Shown here piece by piece: positions 1 through 13,393 of a stretch of 64,000 bases of DNA. How positions within the stretch are numbered: position 1 is the stretch's first letter; each line of letters opens with the position of its first letter. The translations under genes were made by a program, and so were the position numbers. The notes under the pieces were generated by a model. It did not search any database and was not told the DNA's origin. It was given only the letters and a program-made list of their open reading frames with translations. This DNA is from Pyropia yezoensis (lineage: Eukaryota; Rhodophyta; Bangiophyceae; Bangiales; Bangiaceae), in the NCBI GenBank assembly GCA_009829735.1, contig CM020620.1, positions 27,374,951 through 27,438,950 on the forward strand, written 5' to 3'.

Positions 1-1
1 C

Positions 2-724
2 GTCACCGCCGCGGAGGTTCGCCAGACGGCGGGTGGCTGGGAGCCCGTCTACGCGGCTGACAACCTGGCGGTGATGAGCATAGGGTTCATGTTGCCCGCG
101 TCGGACGAGGCCATCATCTGGCGGGGTGCCCGCAAGACGGGCCTCATCCGCCAGTTCCTCCGGGACGTGGCGTGGGGGGAGCTCGACTACCTTGTCGTCG
201 ACGCGCCGCCGGGCACCAGTGACGAGCACATCTCGCTGGTGCAGGCGCTCATGGCCAAGCCCACCGACGTCGACGGTGGCCCATCGTCGGGTGGCGTGAC
301 GGCCGCCATCATCGTCACCACCCCCCAGGAGGTGTCCCTCCTGGACGTCCGCAAGGGCATCTCCTTTTGCACCAAGGCGGGTCTGCCCGTCCTGGGGGTG
401 GTGGAAAACATGGCGGGCTTTGTGTGCCCCCACTGCGCGGGGTGCACGGACATTTTCGCGCCCTCGTCGGGGGGGGCCGCCGCGCTCGCCGCTGCAACGG
501 GGGTGCCCCTCCTCGGCCGCATCCCGCTGGACCCGGCGCTGGGCGCCGCAGGGGAGCGGGGCGTGTCGGCGTTTGCGGGGGGGAAGGGGAAGAGCAGCAG
601 CCCGGGCGTGGCCGCCCTGCGGTCGCTGGTGGGGGCGGTCAAGGCGGCGGTTGCGGCCACTGAGGCGAGAGGAGTGGGGGGGGGGGGTGGGGGGGCGCCC
701 GCGGGGGGGGCCCCGCCGGGCTAG
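2..724 (+). CDS. NBP35: NBP35/NUBP1-type cytosolic Fe-S scaffold P-loop ATPase, C-terminal part
   Basis: The reading frame is open from base 2 (GTC) to a TAG at 722-724, so the N-terminus lies outside the window. The frame contains [15 protein letters not shown], a DEAIIWRG segment, [18 protein letters not shown] (the Walker B-like [10 protein letters not shown] signature of Mrp/NBP35 ATPases), [25 protein letters not shown] and the CPHC pair that holds the bridging 4Fe-4S cluster. Family knowledge: NBP35 with CFD1 assembles Fe-S clusters for cytosolic and nuclear apoproteins. [10 protein letters not shown] and [11 protein letters not shown] favour NUBP1/NBP35 over NUBP2. The C-terminus ends in a short Gly/Ala/Pro tail encoded by a G-run, which is unusual for the family and common in this GC-rich genome. 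The P-loop is not in view. Confidence 0.9.
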   Translation, partial: VTAAEVRQTAGGWEPVYAADNLAVMSIGFMLPASDEAIIWRGARKTGLIRQFLRDVAWGELDYLVVDAPPGTSDEHISLVQALMAKPTDVDGGPSSGGVTAAIIVTTPQEVSLLDVRKGISFCTKAGLPVLGVVENMAGFVCPHCAGCTDIFAPSSGGAAALAAATGVPLLGRIPLDPALGAAGERGVSAFAGGKGKSSSPGVAALRSLVGAVKAAVAATEARGVGGGGGGAPAGGAPPG

Positions 725-1345
725 GCCGTCGCCTCGCCGGCCTGGCAGGCTGTGTATTGATTTTGCGGCGTGCGCGCCGCGGGGGGGGCGCGGGCTGGTT
801 GACTGGGGCCCGCCCCCGAGAGCGCCCGCGTGGCTCACCATTGGGCAGCGTTGTCGCCCTGAGGTGGTGTCTGGCGGTAGGGCAGTTCCTCCCCCTGCGT
901 GCGTGTGCATGGGTAGCGTGCGGGGGGCGGCCGCTGGCCCACGACAGGCGCCGGCATGTAGCTGTGGCCTTCATCACCTCCGTGCTGCGGCCGGCCCGGC
1001 CGTTGGTGTCCTGCTGAGAGGAGTGACACCGTCGACATAGGAACAGCCGGACTGTCTGGCTTGTGGCGCCACTGTTTAGTGCTTCATGCCATCACGCCGT
1101 GCGGAACTGGGGGTGGTACAAGTGGAGTACTTTTGGGGGATGGTTAGCCCGCGTGTGCTTGTCCAGCTCGTAAAGAAGAGAAGGTGGGCAGGGTCCCAGA
1201 AGCGTGCACGCCATCAGTAATGCTTCACCCCAGCCAACGCAAACCCAGGGGCCTGCAGCGGGGCATCCGCCCGCCCCAGCCCCATGCAGCGCAGTCATTA
1301 CCCCACGCACGAAGGGCCCCCCCACCGGCCCCACGGGGGCCATTC
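725..1345. other. Intergenic spacer between two convergent genes
   Basis: The NBP35 gene (+) and the SNF1 kinase gene (-) converge here, so the stretch should hold two 3' UTRs. I see no coding signal or RNA gene in it. The open frames are short and Pro/Arg/Gly-rich, as expected of GC-rich noncoding DNA. Confidence 0.6.
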
Positions 1346-5094
<3,749 letters not shown>

Positions 5095-6651
5095 ATGGCG
5101 CGGAGGTCCCCCCGCGTGGCGGCTGCGGCGATGGCGGTGGCGGCGGCGGCCGTGGCCCTGACGCCCCCCCCCCCCCTTGGGGTAGTGGCGGGGGGAGCGC
5201 TACCCCCCCCCACCCCCCCCAGCGGCATCCCGCAGGTGCTGCTGACGGCCGCGACGGCGCCCATCCCCGTCTTTTCGCACCCCGCCATCGGGGCGCCCCT
5301 CCAGTGGCGCACCCTGTCTGCCATTGGCATGCCCTGGTTTGACTGCCTCGGCGTCTACGCCCGGGATGACCGGCGGTTCACCACCTGGGACGGGGCGCCC
5401 GTGCGGCGGGCGCCGCCCGCCGCCCGCACCGCCGAGCAGTGGGGCCTGTGTGCGGCAACGGCCATGGCCGCCGCCTTTGACCACATCTATGGCGGCGGCA
5501 CGTCGGCGCCCGTCTACGCCGCCACCGCCGCCGCCGGGTACACGCTGCCCGACCTCAACGACACGGCCTGCGCCCGCGGGCCCGACCCGTCGGACGCGGG
5601 CTGTGTGGGGCTGGCCGCCGTCCGGCGGTACATCAACGGCACGCTGGACCGGGACGGGATGAATGCGGACGGCCGAGCGGGGCTGCCGACGGGCGCCCCG
5701 CCGCGCCCCTACTTGGACACCCGCACCGGCTACGCGCCCGTCAATGGCCCGGCGGCGGGGGTGACCGCCCTGACCCGGTGGGCGCCGCTGGTGCAGGACG
5801 CCCTCGGCTTTGGCACTTACACCGCTCAGACGGTGGCCATGGCGCAGACCTCCCTGGCGGCCCCCCTGCTGGTGCCCCGCCGGCGGCTGTGGCGGCTGCG
5901 GCTGCGGCCGCCCTACCGCTCCCCGCACGCCTACGCGCCGGGCTTTGTGTGTGGCGCGGGGGCGGCCGACCCCGACCGCCTGTGCGACGCGGCGCGGGCG
6001 GTGGTGGCGGCGGGGGCGCACCTGACCCCCGGCCGCCGCACCCTCATCCGCTGGTTTGACCGCCCCGCCGCGTCGATCGCGGACCTGGCCTTTCGGATGC
6101 TCACGGGCGGGGGCGCCCCGCTGGCCGACTATGTGGTGGCCGAGCTGGCCATCAACGCCTTTGCGTGGGACGCCACCGTCCAGGTGTGGGCGGAGAAGCT
6201 GCGCCACGACGCCGCGCGGCCCGCCACCCTCATCCCCTCCATCCTGCGGCACACCCCCGCGGGGGCGGCCTTTACCCCCGCCGTCCCCCCGCCGCCCACC
6301 CCAGACTACCCGTCCGCCGTGGCGGCCTACTGCCACGGCATTGCGCACATCCTGCGGGCGCTCGGCGGGGGCGCCCTCAACTTGACCATCCCCCTGACGG
6401 AGGGGCAGGTGGGCGACGGCCTGCCGGCGGCGGCGGAGGCCATCTCCTTTGACAGCCTCGAGTCGCTGGCGACGGCCTGTGGGGAGAGCCGCGTGTGGGG
6501 GGGGCTGGCCTTTCCCGCCGCCGTGGACGCGGGCCGCGCCCTCGGCTTGGCCGTTGCCAAGGAGGTGCTGCGGACGGTAGCGTGCCGCGCGCCGGGCACG
6601 CCGGGGCTGCCACCGTGCGAGCGAGGGGAGGGCGGGGGGGGGTCCCCCTGA
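5095..6651 (+). CDS. Secreted PAP2/vanadium-haloperoxidase-like protein with substituted catalytic residues
   Basis: The product is 518 residues starting at an ATG in strong context (GTGCCATGG). Residues 1-35 form a signal peptide (MARRSP then an Ala/Val-rich core), so it is probably exported. The C-terminal half has the spacing of the vanadium haloperoxidase signature K-x6-RP ... PSGH ... SR-x5-H. Lys368 and Arg375-Pro376 are present. The PSGH position reads PSAV (406-409). SR is present at 465-466, but the final His is Ala472. Spacings (29 and 55 residues between blocks) fit the family, so this is an alignable fold, not a chance match. In active enzymes the final His is the direct vanadate ligand and the PSGH His is the acid-base residue. 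Both are absent here, so normal peroxidase or phosphatase chemistry looks unlikely. The protein ends in a Gly-rich tail. Confidence 0.7.
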   Translation: MARRSPRVAAAAMAVAAAAVALTPPPPLGVVAGGALPPPTPPSGIPQVLLTAATAPIPVFSHPAIGAPLQWRTLSAIGMPWFDCLGVYARDDRRFTTWDGAPVRRAPPAARTAEQWGLCAATAMAAAFDHIYGGGTSAPVYAATAAAGYTLPDLNDTACARGPDPSDAGCVGLAAVRRYINGTLDRDGMNADGRAGLPTGAPPRPYLDTRTGYAPVNGPAAGVTALTRWAPLVQDALGFGTYTAQTVAMAQTSLAAPLLVPRRRLWRLRLRPPYRSPHAYAPGFVCGAGAADPDRLCDAARAVVAAGAHLTPGRRTLIRWFDRPAASIADLAFRMLTGGGAPLADYVVAELAINAFAWDATVQVWAEKLRHDAARPATLIPSILRHTPAGAAFTPAVPPPPTPDYPSAVAAYCHGIAHILRALGGGALNLTIPLTEGQVGDGLPAAAEAISFDSLESLATACGESRVWGGLAFPAAVDAGRALGLAVAKEVLRTVACRAPGTPGLPPCERGEGGGGSP

Positions 6652-7054
6652 AGACAGTAGTGGCACGGGGGAGCAGCAACGAGCAGTGCGTTTGGGGGCG
6701 GAGCCATCGAGCTCTAGTGCTTTGGGCGTGGAGAGGAATCGAGTGTGCGCCTGTCGAGAGTATGTACAGTACGTAGCCGACCTGTTCACGCGCTTCTCAG
6801 ATTGGCAAGAGCTGGCCAGCAGCGGAAGACGCCGACAGAGGCGAGCGTATTGCGGGGCGGGGGGGCCGTGGAGGTAGGACGACACCTGAGGTGGCCCTTC
6901 TGCAATCTGGTCACTCCCCGGACAGAGCACGGCAGAAGGAGGAAAATAGCGCAACCCAGCGGCTGAGGCGACGGCCTCGCATCGCCAACAAAGCACTCCC
7001 CCCCTGTCCGCCCTCCACACCTCGCGCACCCCCCCCCTGCCGTCCCCTCTGTTC
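6652..7054. other. Spacer between convergent genes
   Basis: Two genes end tail to tail here. I see nothing coding. The first 150 bp are less GC-rich than the flanking coding sequence, as expected of 3' UTR. Confidence 0.5.
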
Positions 7055-8271
7055 TCAACCCCCCGCCGCCGGGTCACCGCCACCGCCCGCCCCCCCGCCG
7101 CGCTGGTGGCCCTCCCCGGCGGGCCGCTCCCGCGCCAGCGCCGTCCAGTCGTCTGCGGGCGCAAACGCAACGCCGAGCGCCCCCCCTGCCGCCCACGGGG
7201 CGCCCGCGGGGACGCCCCGGTAGTAGAGCCGCAGGCCCCCGTCGGGCGTTGCCACAGCACACGGCCGGCCGACGCCGCCGCCGTCCCAGGCGGCGGTGGC
7301 GGTGCCGACTGCGTCCTCTGCCGCGGGGGGCGCCGCGAAGACGGGGGAGGGGGGGGGGGGGGCGGCGGCGGCGGCAGCGGCGGCAGCAGCAGCAGCGTCC
7401 GCGGCTGTGGGTATCGCTGCTTCCGCCGTCACCGTTCCGGCAGCGGCGGCCGCCGCCGCCGCGGCGGCGGCCTCGGCCGCGGCCGTCGCGCCGGCACCCC
7501 GCCCGACGCGCGTCCACGTCAGGCCGCCGTCGCGGGAGGTGGCGACGCCAATCGCCACCCGCCCGTCCGCGGCGGGGGTCTCGTGGAAGAGGTAGTGCGT
7601 GGCGGTGGGCTCGTGGTAGGCCACGGATGGGGCGGCGGCGGCAGGGAGGAGGGGCGACCGCGCCGACTTGGCAAACGTCAACCCGTCGGGGGAGGTGGCG
7701 AGGCCAATGGCGGGGGCGGCGGCGGCGGGTGCCGCCGCGCCGGGCCGCCCCACCCCGCCGCCGCCGCCGCCGCCACCGTCGTCACCCTCCCCCCCGCCGT
7801 CGGTGCCAGCGGGTGCGGGCCGCCCCGTATAGTACATGAGCACCGACCCGTCCCGCAGGCGGAGGGTGGACGGCGCGCCAATGCCGCCCGCGTCCCACGC
7901 AGCCGGGTCCCCCCCCGTGTCAAACAGCGCGCCCGAATGGTGGGCGCCCTCCACACGCGACCACACCCACCCGTCCTTGGACAGCGCCACCCCCGCCCGG
8001 GTGCGCCCGCCAGCCACCCCCGCCGCGTCCACCTCCCCGCAGGTGCCAGTGTAGTAGAGAAAAAAGATGCCGCCCTCGGCGCGCACGACGGGGGAGGTGC
8101 CCACCGCCACGTCCGCCACGTCCACCGCCACCGTGTCAAACGCCCACCACTCGTCGGTGTTGGGCGTGAGGACCGCCCCGCCGGCGAGGCCCCCGCGGTG
8201 TCGTGTCCACCCCAGCCCGTCGGTGCTGGTGGCAACGCCAATCGCGCCGCCCCGCCGGGGGCCGCCGCCCC

Positions 8272-8304
<33 letters not shown>

Positions 8305-8745
8305 CGTCGTCACCGTCGCCACCACCACCGGGCACGGCCGAGTACCACATGAGCCAGGAGGGGGGCCCGTCGGGCTCGCCCGTCTCGTTTTCCGGAAAAT
8401 GCCGCACCACCGCGCCGGTGAGCCCCACCCCCGCGTCCCACCAGACGGTGGAGCCGTCGTCGACAAAGTCGGTCGACGGGGGGAGCGCGTCCGCCACGTC
8501 TGACGGCGACAGGATGTGCACGGCTTGCGGTTGCAGCAGGGGGGGAGGGGGGGGGGGGGCGGTGCGACCGGCACGGCGCCCCCGCGCCGCCGCGCCGCCC
8601 GCCCCCATCGCCGCGGGGAGCGGACGTGCGAGGCGCCCCGCCCGCCGACCGTGGCTCCCGCGGCGGTCGAAGCGGTGGCGCTGCCGGTGGGCCGCAGGGG
8701 GACCCCCGCCGCGGCGCTAACAAACGCCCCCAGGAAAGGAGCCAT
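7055..8745 (-). CDS. GH43-type five-bladed beta-propeller protein, probably organelle-targeted, with a frame change in its N-terminal C-run
   Basis: The main frame (8608-7055, 517 codons) has repeated propeller blades: FVDDGSTVWWDAGVG, AIGVATSTDGLGWTRH, FFLYYTGTCGE, GVALSKDGWVWSRVEG, VLMYYTGRPAP, AIGLATSPDGLTF and IGVATSRDGGLTWTRVG. The pattern of S-x-DG-x-x-W and YYTG strands is that of the GH32/43/68/130 propeller clan. Substrate and catalytic acids cannot be assigned. Low-complexity inserts (Gly, Ala, Pro) separate blades, one encoded by a GCC repeat near 8255-8305. A better start is the ATG at 8745 in good context, which opens a basic, Ser/Ala-rich presequence ending GGAVPVAPPPPP. That frame is one step off and would join the main frame inside the poly-C tract at about 8530-8562, so a homopolymer indel (real or from sequencing) is likely. 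Confidence 0.6.
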
Positions 8746-10480
8746 GACCACACGAGGGGGCGAGCGGGGTAGACGAAAAAGAGGGAGGAATGGGCTTGAG
8801 GATGCAGGAGGGGGGGGGATGGGGGTGATGGGGGTTTGCGGCGCGCGTGGCAGAGGCGATGCGCGAGCTCATCATCCGAAAGCCGTCTTCAGAGCATACT
8901 TAGCGATGCTCCGATACGAAGTACTTAAATGACATCCTTCGCTGTTTTGAAAAGAACTTGATTGGTCCACGTACTTGCAGCATCCAATTTCTCCTGGCCA
9001 CACATTGGACCAGTGGGGCTCGAGTTGCACCATAATCAGGCACTCGAGTGGACCTGCGCACCGCTTTAGGCACAAAAAATTCACACTCGTAGTGGGCAGC
9101 TAGGAACAATAAAACAGACTGACGCCGCTTTCCCGCCGTGGCTGCGAAGAGAATCGCTTGTGGTTGGAGCGCGGGGGGACGCACAGGCCGCAAAAGACGG
9201 TCTTTCACCATCACAGGTGCCCCTCAGTGTGGTGGAGCCCAGCGAGTAGCGCGGGTATGATGTGCCTCTTGACCGGGGGGTGGGGGTGTTCCGGTGCGCG
9301 AGACTCCTGCTGGGGCGCTCTGCGAATGGAAAGAATATGAGCTAACAGCCGATGTGTGCAACAGACCTGTTGGGCCGCTAGATATTGGCGAATCGGGCGC
9401 CGAGGCGGGGTGGAGGGGGGTCAGTCGCCGGCGCTTCAACAGTGTGCGTCTGCGATAGCGAGACGCTGACCAGGTTGTACTACCAGTCAAGTATTGTAGG
9501 TTCCTATCGTACATTACCGAATTTTTCATACGAATGCTGATCACAGCTGAGAGCTCGTGACAGCCTATCACATCGGGGACATGGCGCATGTGGTCCTTCA
9601 GATACTACGAGATGGGGTTCACGTCGAGCTTGTCGTGTGCGTTTATAGAGGGTGCTTATACTGCGAATTTCTTGCCAAACAACTGCGCATACGCTGATGT
9701 GCAGGTCTCTCTCGGGCTGCTGGCCGGCGTCATCAGTGGGTCTGACCCCCTCGGCCCCTCCCCCATCCACCCACCGTATGTCACGTCTGCTCCCGAAGCT
9801 CTCTTTGACAGGGTGGAACAGCGGCGGTGGAGGCGGGATCAGCGGTGGAGGAGGTGGTGGCGGCGGGGGCGGCGGGTGTTGTGGCGGTGGCGGCGGTGGC
9901 GGCGATGGCGGCGGACAAGGGCAGAGGGGCGGGCGGGACAGACACCAGCTGGGCGTACAGCCCGACGGTGTGTACGACAAGGACGCCGGCGGGATGGCGC
10001 TCGACGGCCCGGCGGGGGTCCCAGCCGGCGGCGGGCTGCGCCACGACGACACCACCGATGGCCATGACGGCTGCCGGAAGGGTGGCGGCGGCGTCGGCAA
10101 GGGCGGCGGCAGCACGACAGGGGCAGCCGGCAGAAGCTTATGGCACAAACGGCGGCGGGCCGTGGCGGCGGCAGCCCCAGGCCGCTGTGCTGGCGGCCCC
10201 CGGCGACCCGCGGTGCTCTACTTCGGAGACCGTTGGGGCAGGCGGGCTGTTTCTCGTAAGCGACGAAGTCTAAAGGTCGATTCCATATAACGAGACGGAT
10301 GCAAAAGAAAGCGAGGAAGGTCAGTTGTGGCGGTTCGCTTCCCGCTGCTCCCGCCCCAGGTTTCGATCCCAGATCGATGGAGAGCAGTTGCAGCGCCGAG
10401 GGGAGGGAAGCTGTGGGGGCGTGGGATGGGGGGAGAAGGAAGAACAGACGTCCCTACTTCCTCCCCCCTCCTCCCAAGGG
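8746..10480. other. Long region without a supported gene
   Basis: The part from 8860 to 9560 is less GC-rich than its surroundings, resembling intergenic DNA or UTR. From about 9820 to 10160 there is a GGC-rich stretch giving Gly-rich frames on + and Pro/Ala-rich frames on -. A minus-strand segment near 10065-9960 reads fairly protein-like (AIGGVVVAQPAAG), but I cannot extend it or match it to a family. Confidence 0.4.
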
Positions 10481-10490
10481 GCTATAAGAG
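10481..10490 (+). promoter_or_regulatory. TATA-box-like element
   Basis: GCTATAAGAG lies in an otherwise very GC-rich stretch, 360 bp upstream of an ATG in strong context at 10847. It could drive the possible gene leading into the CobT-like region. Confidence 0.35.
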
Positions 10491-10846
10491 GCGGTGCGTG
10501 GCTGCGCTCCACCGCCGGACTAGGTGGTACGTCCGTCGTTTCTCGCCTCCCGCCCACCGTCCCTTGGAGGGGCTGGCGCAGGCCTCGGTGTGCACATCCT
10601 CGTTTTTTGACGAGCTCTTTCATGCTCGTCTTGCATGGTTCTGTCTCTTTTATTGTTTGTGCGCAGCCTCATCAGTAAATCCAATCGTCTATGGCACACC
10701 GCGGCCCTCGTGCCCAGTAACCCCGCGCAGGTCCGGGGAACTCGACTTCCAGAATCCCCGCTCGTCACCCTTCCCCAAGGAGCGCTTCAGCTGCAGCCGC
10801 ACCTCCCCTTCCCGCAAGTAGCCAGTCACCAAGAGCCAAAACAACC

Positions 10847-12310
10847 ATGGTTGCTCTGCAGAGTACGGCTTCCGTGCGGGCTGTGTCCGCGGCGGCCGGG
10901 GCGGTTATCTCTGATGGCTTGGCGCCCACCCTTCCCACCGCCTCCGCCGGCCCTGCAACGGTAGGTGGTCGAGAGTGGGGCGGAGACGAGAGCGGCTGCA
11001 GCCGCCGCCGATGCGGACGGCGCCGCGAATGCCAATGCCTCACGCGCTCTCGCCACTGCCAGCTGCCTACACGGCCGCCGCGATGAGCACTGGCCAAAAG
11101 GCACGCTCCCCCTCCCCCCACCGCGCCCCCCTCCCCCCACCGCGCCCCCCTCTCCCCCGCCCACTCAGCTCTCACGGCCCACGCTCACGACATTGGGGGT
11201 CCGTCCTGTACGGAACTTCTTGCGTTTCAGTCTCCACGTTGCGGGCACCGTCGCGGTGGGCGTGCCCACCGAGGGCGGCATTGCTACGGCGTCGTCGTCT
11301 TCGCCGGCCGCCGGAGCTCACCCGCCGGAGGCGGGCGTCGCTAACGGCCTGGTGGGGGGCGTAACAGAGGCAGAGCTCGTCGCCGCCGCTGTTGGCGTGG
11401 CGGCGGCGGCGGGAGGTGGTTGTCTGGGGCCTGGGGGGCCGCCGGTCCCTCCCAGGTAGGTCAGCGGTTTTGGAGGAGTGGAGGCGGGCTTGAGGTCACA
11501 CACGGCGCAGCCGCCGCCATGGCAGGCGGCCGTGTCGCGGCGGAGGTGGCTTTCGCGGCTGTCGCGGCGGCGGGAGTTGCTGCGGCAACGGCCGCCGCCG
11601 CGGCGGCAGCGACGGTACCGGTGGCGGCGGCGGCAGTGGGGCCGGTCACAGGCATCGACATGGCCGTGGCGGACAAGGTGCTGCTTGTGGCTTCGGCGGT
11701 CTGCGGGGAGGCGCCTGCGGGGCTGGGCCGACGAGACGAAGATCGCGGTTGGGGGCCGAGCCGTCAGGCGCCGGCGTGGCGCTGCCAATCCCGCGCTAGA
11801 GGGTGGGCGAGGGGGGCCCGAGGGCGCAGGAGGGGGAGGGGGGCGGTCATTCCGGTGTTCCGCGTGGCGGGCGGCCCAACGTCGTGCTGTCGGACCCACC
11901 GTACCGGCTGCCGCTGCTCGTCGCTGCCAGCGCGACCGGCACGACGACCGCGTGGGCACGAGCTGTGGCGGCCGCGGCAGCGGCCACAGCAGCACTTGAG
12001 CGGGCAGAGAGGAAGACGGCGGCGCCCGCTGCGGGGCGCCGCGCCAGCGGCGGCCGTGGGGACGGTGTTGCAGGCGTTGGGGAGGGGGAACGATTGTTGC
12101 AGCTTTTCGCGCGGAGGAGTTGACGCGCCGTCCACCCTCCCGGGTGAACACGTTCCCACCTTTCCTCTGCCTCCAGCCGTGGCCGCGACGTCGGCTGCTT
12201 TTTCTGTGCAGCTGGTCGCCGCGGCGGTAGCAGCGACAGCCATGGCGATGGGCATGGTGACCGTACGTGGGGTTGGGGGTGACCACGGCATGGGGGACGT
12301 CTCTCTTTCT
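10847..12310 (+). CDS. Possible Ala-rich upstream exons leading into the CobT-like gene
   Basis: An ATG in strong context (ACAACCATGG) at 10847 opens an Ala/Ser-rich N-terminus (MVALQSTASVRAVSAAAGAV) like a transit peptide. It reaches a donor-like CG|GTAGGT near 10960. Another donor-like CAG|GTAGGT lies at 11454-11459 after an Ala/Gly-rich frame, with an acceptor-like GCGCAG near 11510. Downstream, VTVRGVGGDHGMGD near 12255-12300 resembles the GDHG segment of CobT just before the clear CobT homology. Exon boundaries are not resolved and the Ala-rich parts may be noncoding. I do not find the GSLGRLE segment expected at a CobT N-terminus. Confidence 0.25.
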
Positions 12311-12357
12311 TCGGTTTGATCACCCGTGCGCGCCAACAGCAGCGGCGGCAGCGGCTA

Positions 12358-13393
12358 GCGGCGGGGGTACGCTCGGTGGCGGCCCGCCCGGCCGCCGTGA
12401 CGGCGGCGGTGGTGCCGGCGCTGGCCGGCGGCGGGGGGGCGGCGCCGGTCGTTGGGCGGTCCGTGGGGGTGCCGCGGGAGCGCCTAGCGGTGGTGGACGT
12501 TGGCGTCGCGTGGCCGCTGGCGGGTGGGGAGGGGCCGGGGGCGGGTACCACGGGAGTGGCCCCGCAGCCGCCACCGCCGTCATCGTCGCCGCCGCCGCCG
12601 CCCCGCCGGCCGTCCTGCCCGGCGCCCGGCGAGCCCGTCCTGCCGGGTGGCACCGCGGACTTTACGGCGGGCCCCGCCATGGACGCTGCCACAGTTGCCG
12701 CCGCCGAGGCGGTTGGAGCCACGACGGTGCGGCGGCTGGTGGCCACGCACGGCAGCCTTGGTGGTGGCGCTCGGGGAGGTGGGCATTGGCAACACCACCG
12801 CCGCGACGGCGGTGCTGGCGGCGCTGACGGGCTTCACCCCCGCCGCGGTCGTTGGCCGCGGCACGGGGGTGGACGACGCGGGGCTGGCCGCCAAGGCGGC
12901 CGCCATTGCCGACGGCCTGGCGCGGCTCGCGGAGGTGGTGGCGGCCGCCGCGGCGGCGGCGCGCGGGGTGCTGGCCGCTGTGGGTGGGGTGGAGGTGGCG
13001 GCGCTGGTCGGCGCCATCCACCAGGCCACCTGCCAGCGGGTGGCGGTGCTCGTCGACGGGGTGATCGTGTCGGTCGCCGCGCTGGTTGCGGTGCGGCTGG
13101 AGCCGGCCGCCGAAGGGTGCCTTTTCCTCGCCACCCGCTCCGCCGAGGCGGGCCACGGCGCGTGCGTGGCGGCGCTCGCTGACGCGATCTGGGGCGCCGG
13201 CAGGGCGCCGCAGCCCGGCGCGCCGGCGGCGGCGCTGGGCATGGGCCTCCGCCCGGGCAAGGCGACCGGCGCGCTGCTGGCGGTGCCGCTCCTGCGGGCA
13301 GCGGCGGCCATGGACTCAGAGATGGCCACCCTGGACGAGGCGCTGGCGGCAGCCGAGGGGGGGGGCGACGAAGAGGAGTCCGTGGCAAAGTAA
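12358..13393 (+). CDS. cobT: CobT-like nicotinate-nucleotide--dimethylbenzimidazole phosphoribosyltransferase, frame-broken
   Basis: Known CobT activates the lower ligand of cobalamin (alpha-ribazole phosphate synthesis). In algae it is used to remodel pseudocobalamin. Here PAAVTAAVV, RLAVVDVGVAW and GTADFTAGPAM (to about 12,750) are in one frame. VALGEVGIGNTTAATAVLAA, TGFTPAAVVGRGTGVDD, AALVGAIHQATC, VLVDGVIVSVAALVA, TRSAEAGHGACVAAL, LGMGL, TGALLAVPLLRAAAAM and EMATLDEAL (from about 12,755) are in the next. The frame change falls near 12,754, amounts to one base, and lies just before the GNTT motif. The segment usually reading LGEGTGA, whose Glu is catalytic, here reads RPGKATGA, with Lys (codon 13259-13261) at the Glu position. 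The 5' part is unresolved. An Ala/Pro/Ser insert lies after DVGVAW. Confidence 0.75.

Noticed and set aside
5200..7260. 686-codon minus-strand frame opposite the haloperoxidase-like gene
   Set aside because: It is Gly/Arg/Ala-rich, contains no domain, and mirrors the GC-rich codon positions of the real + strand gene.
7106..8503. 465-codon + strand frame opposite the GH43-like gene
   Set aside because: It is a low-complexity shadow. Propeller repeats are only on the minus strand.
9652..10290. Gly-rich + strand frame of 212 codons
   Set aside because: It comes from GGC runs and has no start context or domain.
10325..10400. Possible tRNA (GGTTTCGATCCC resembles a B box)
   Set aside because: No matching A box or acceptor stem could be folded around it.
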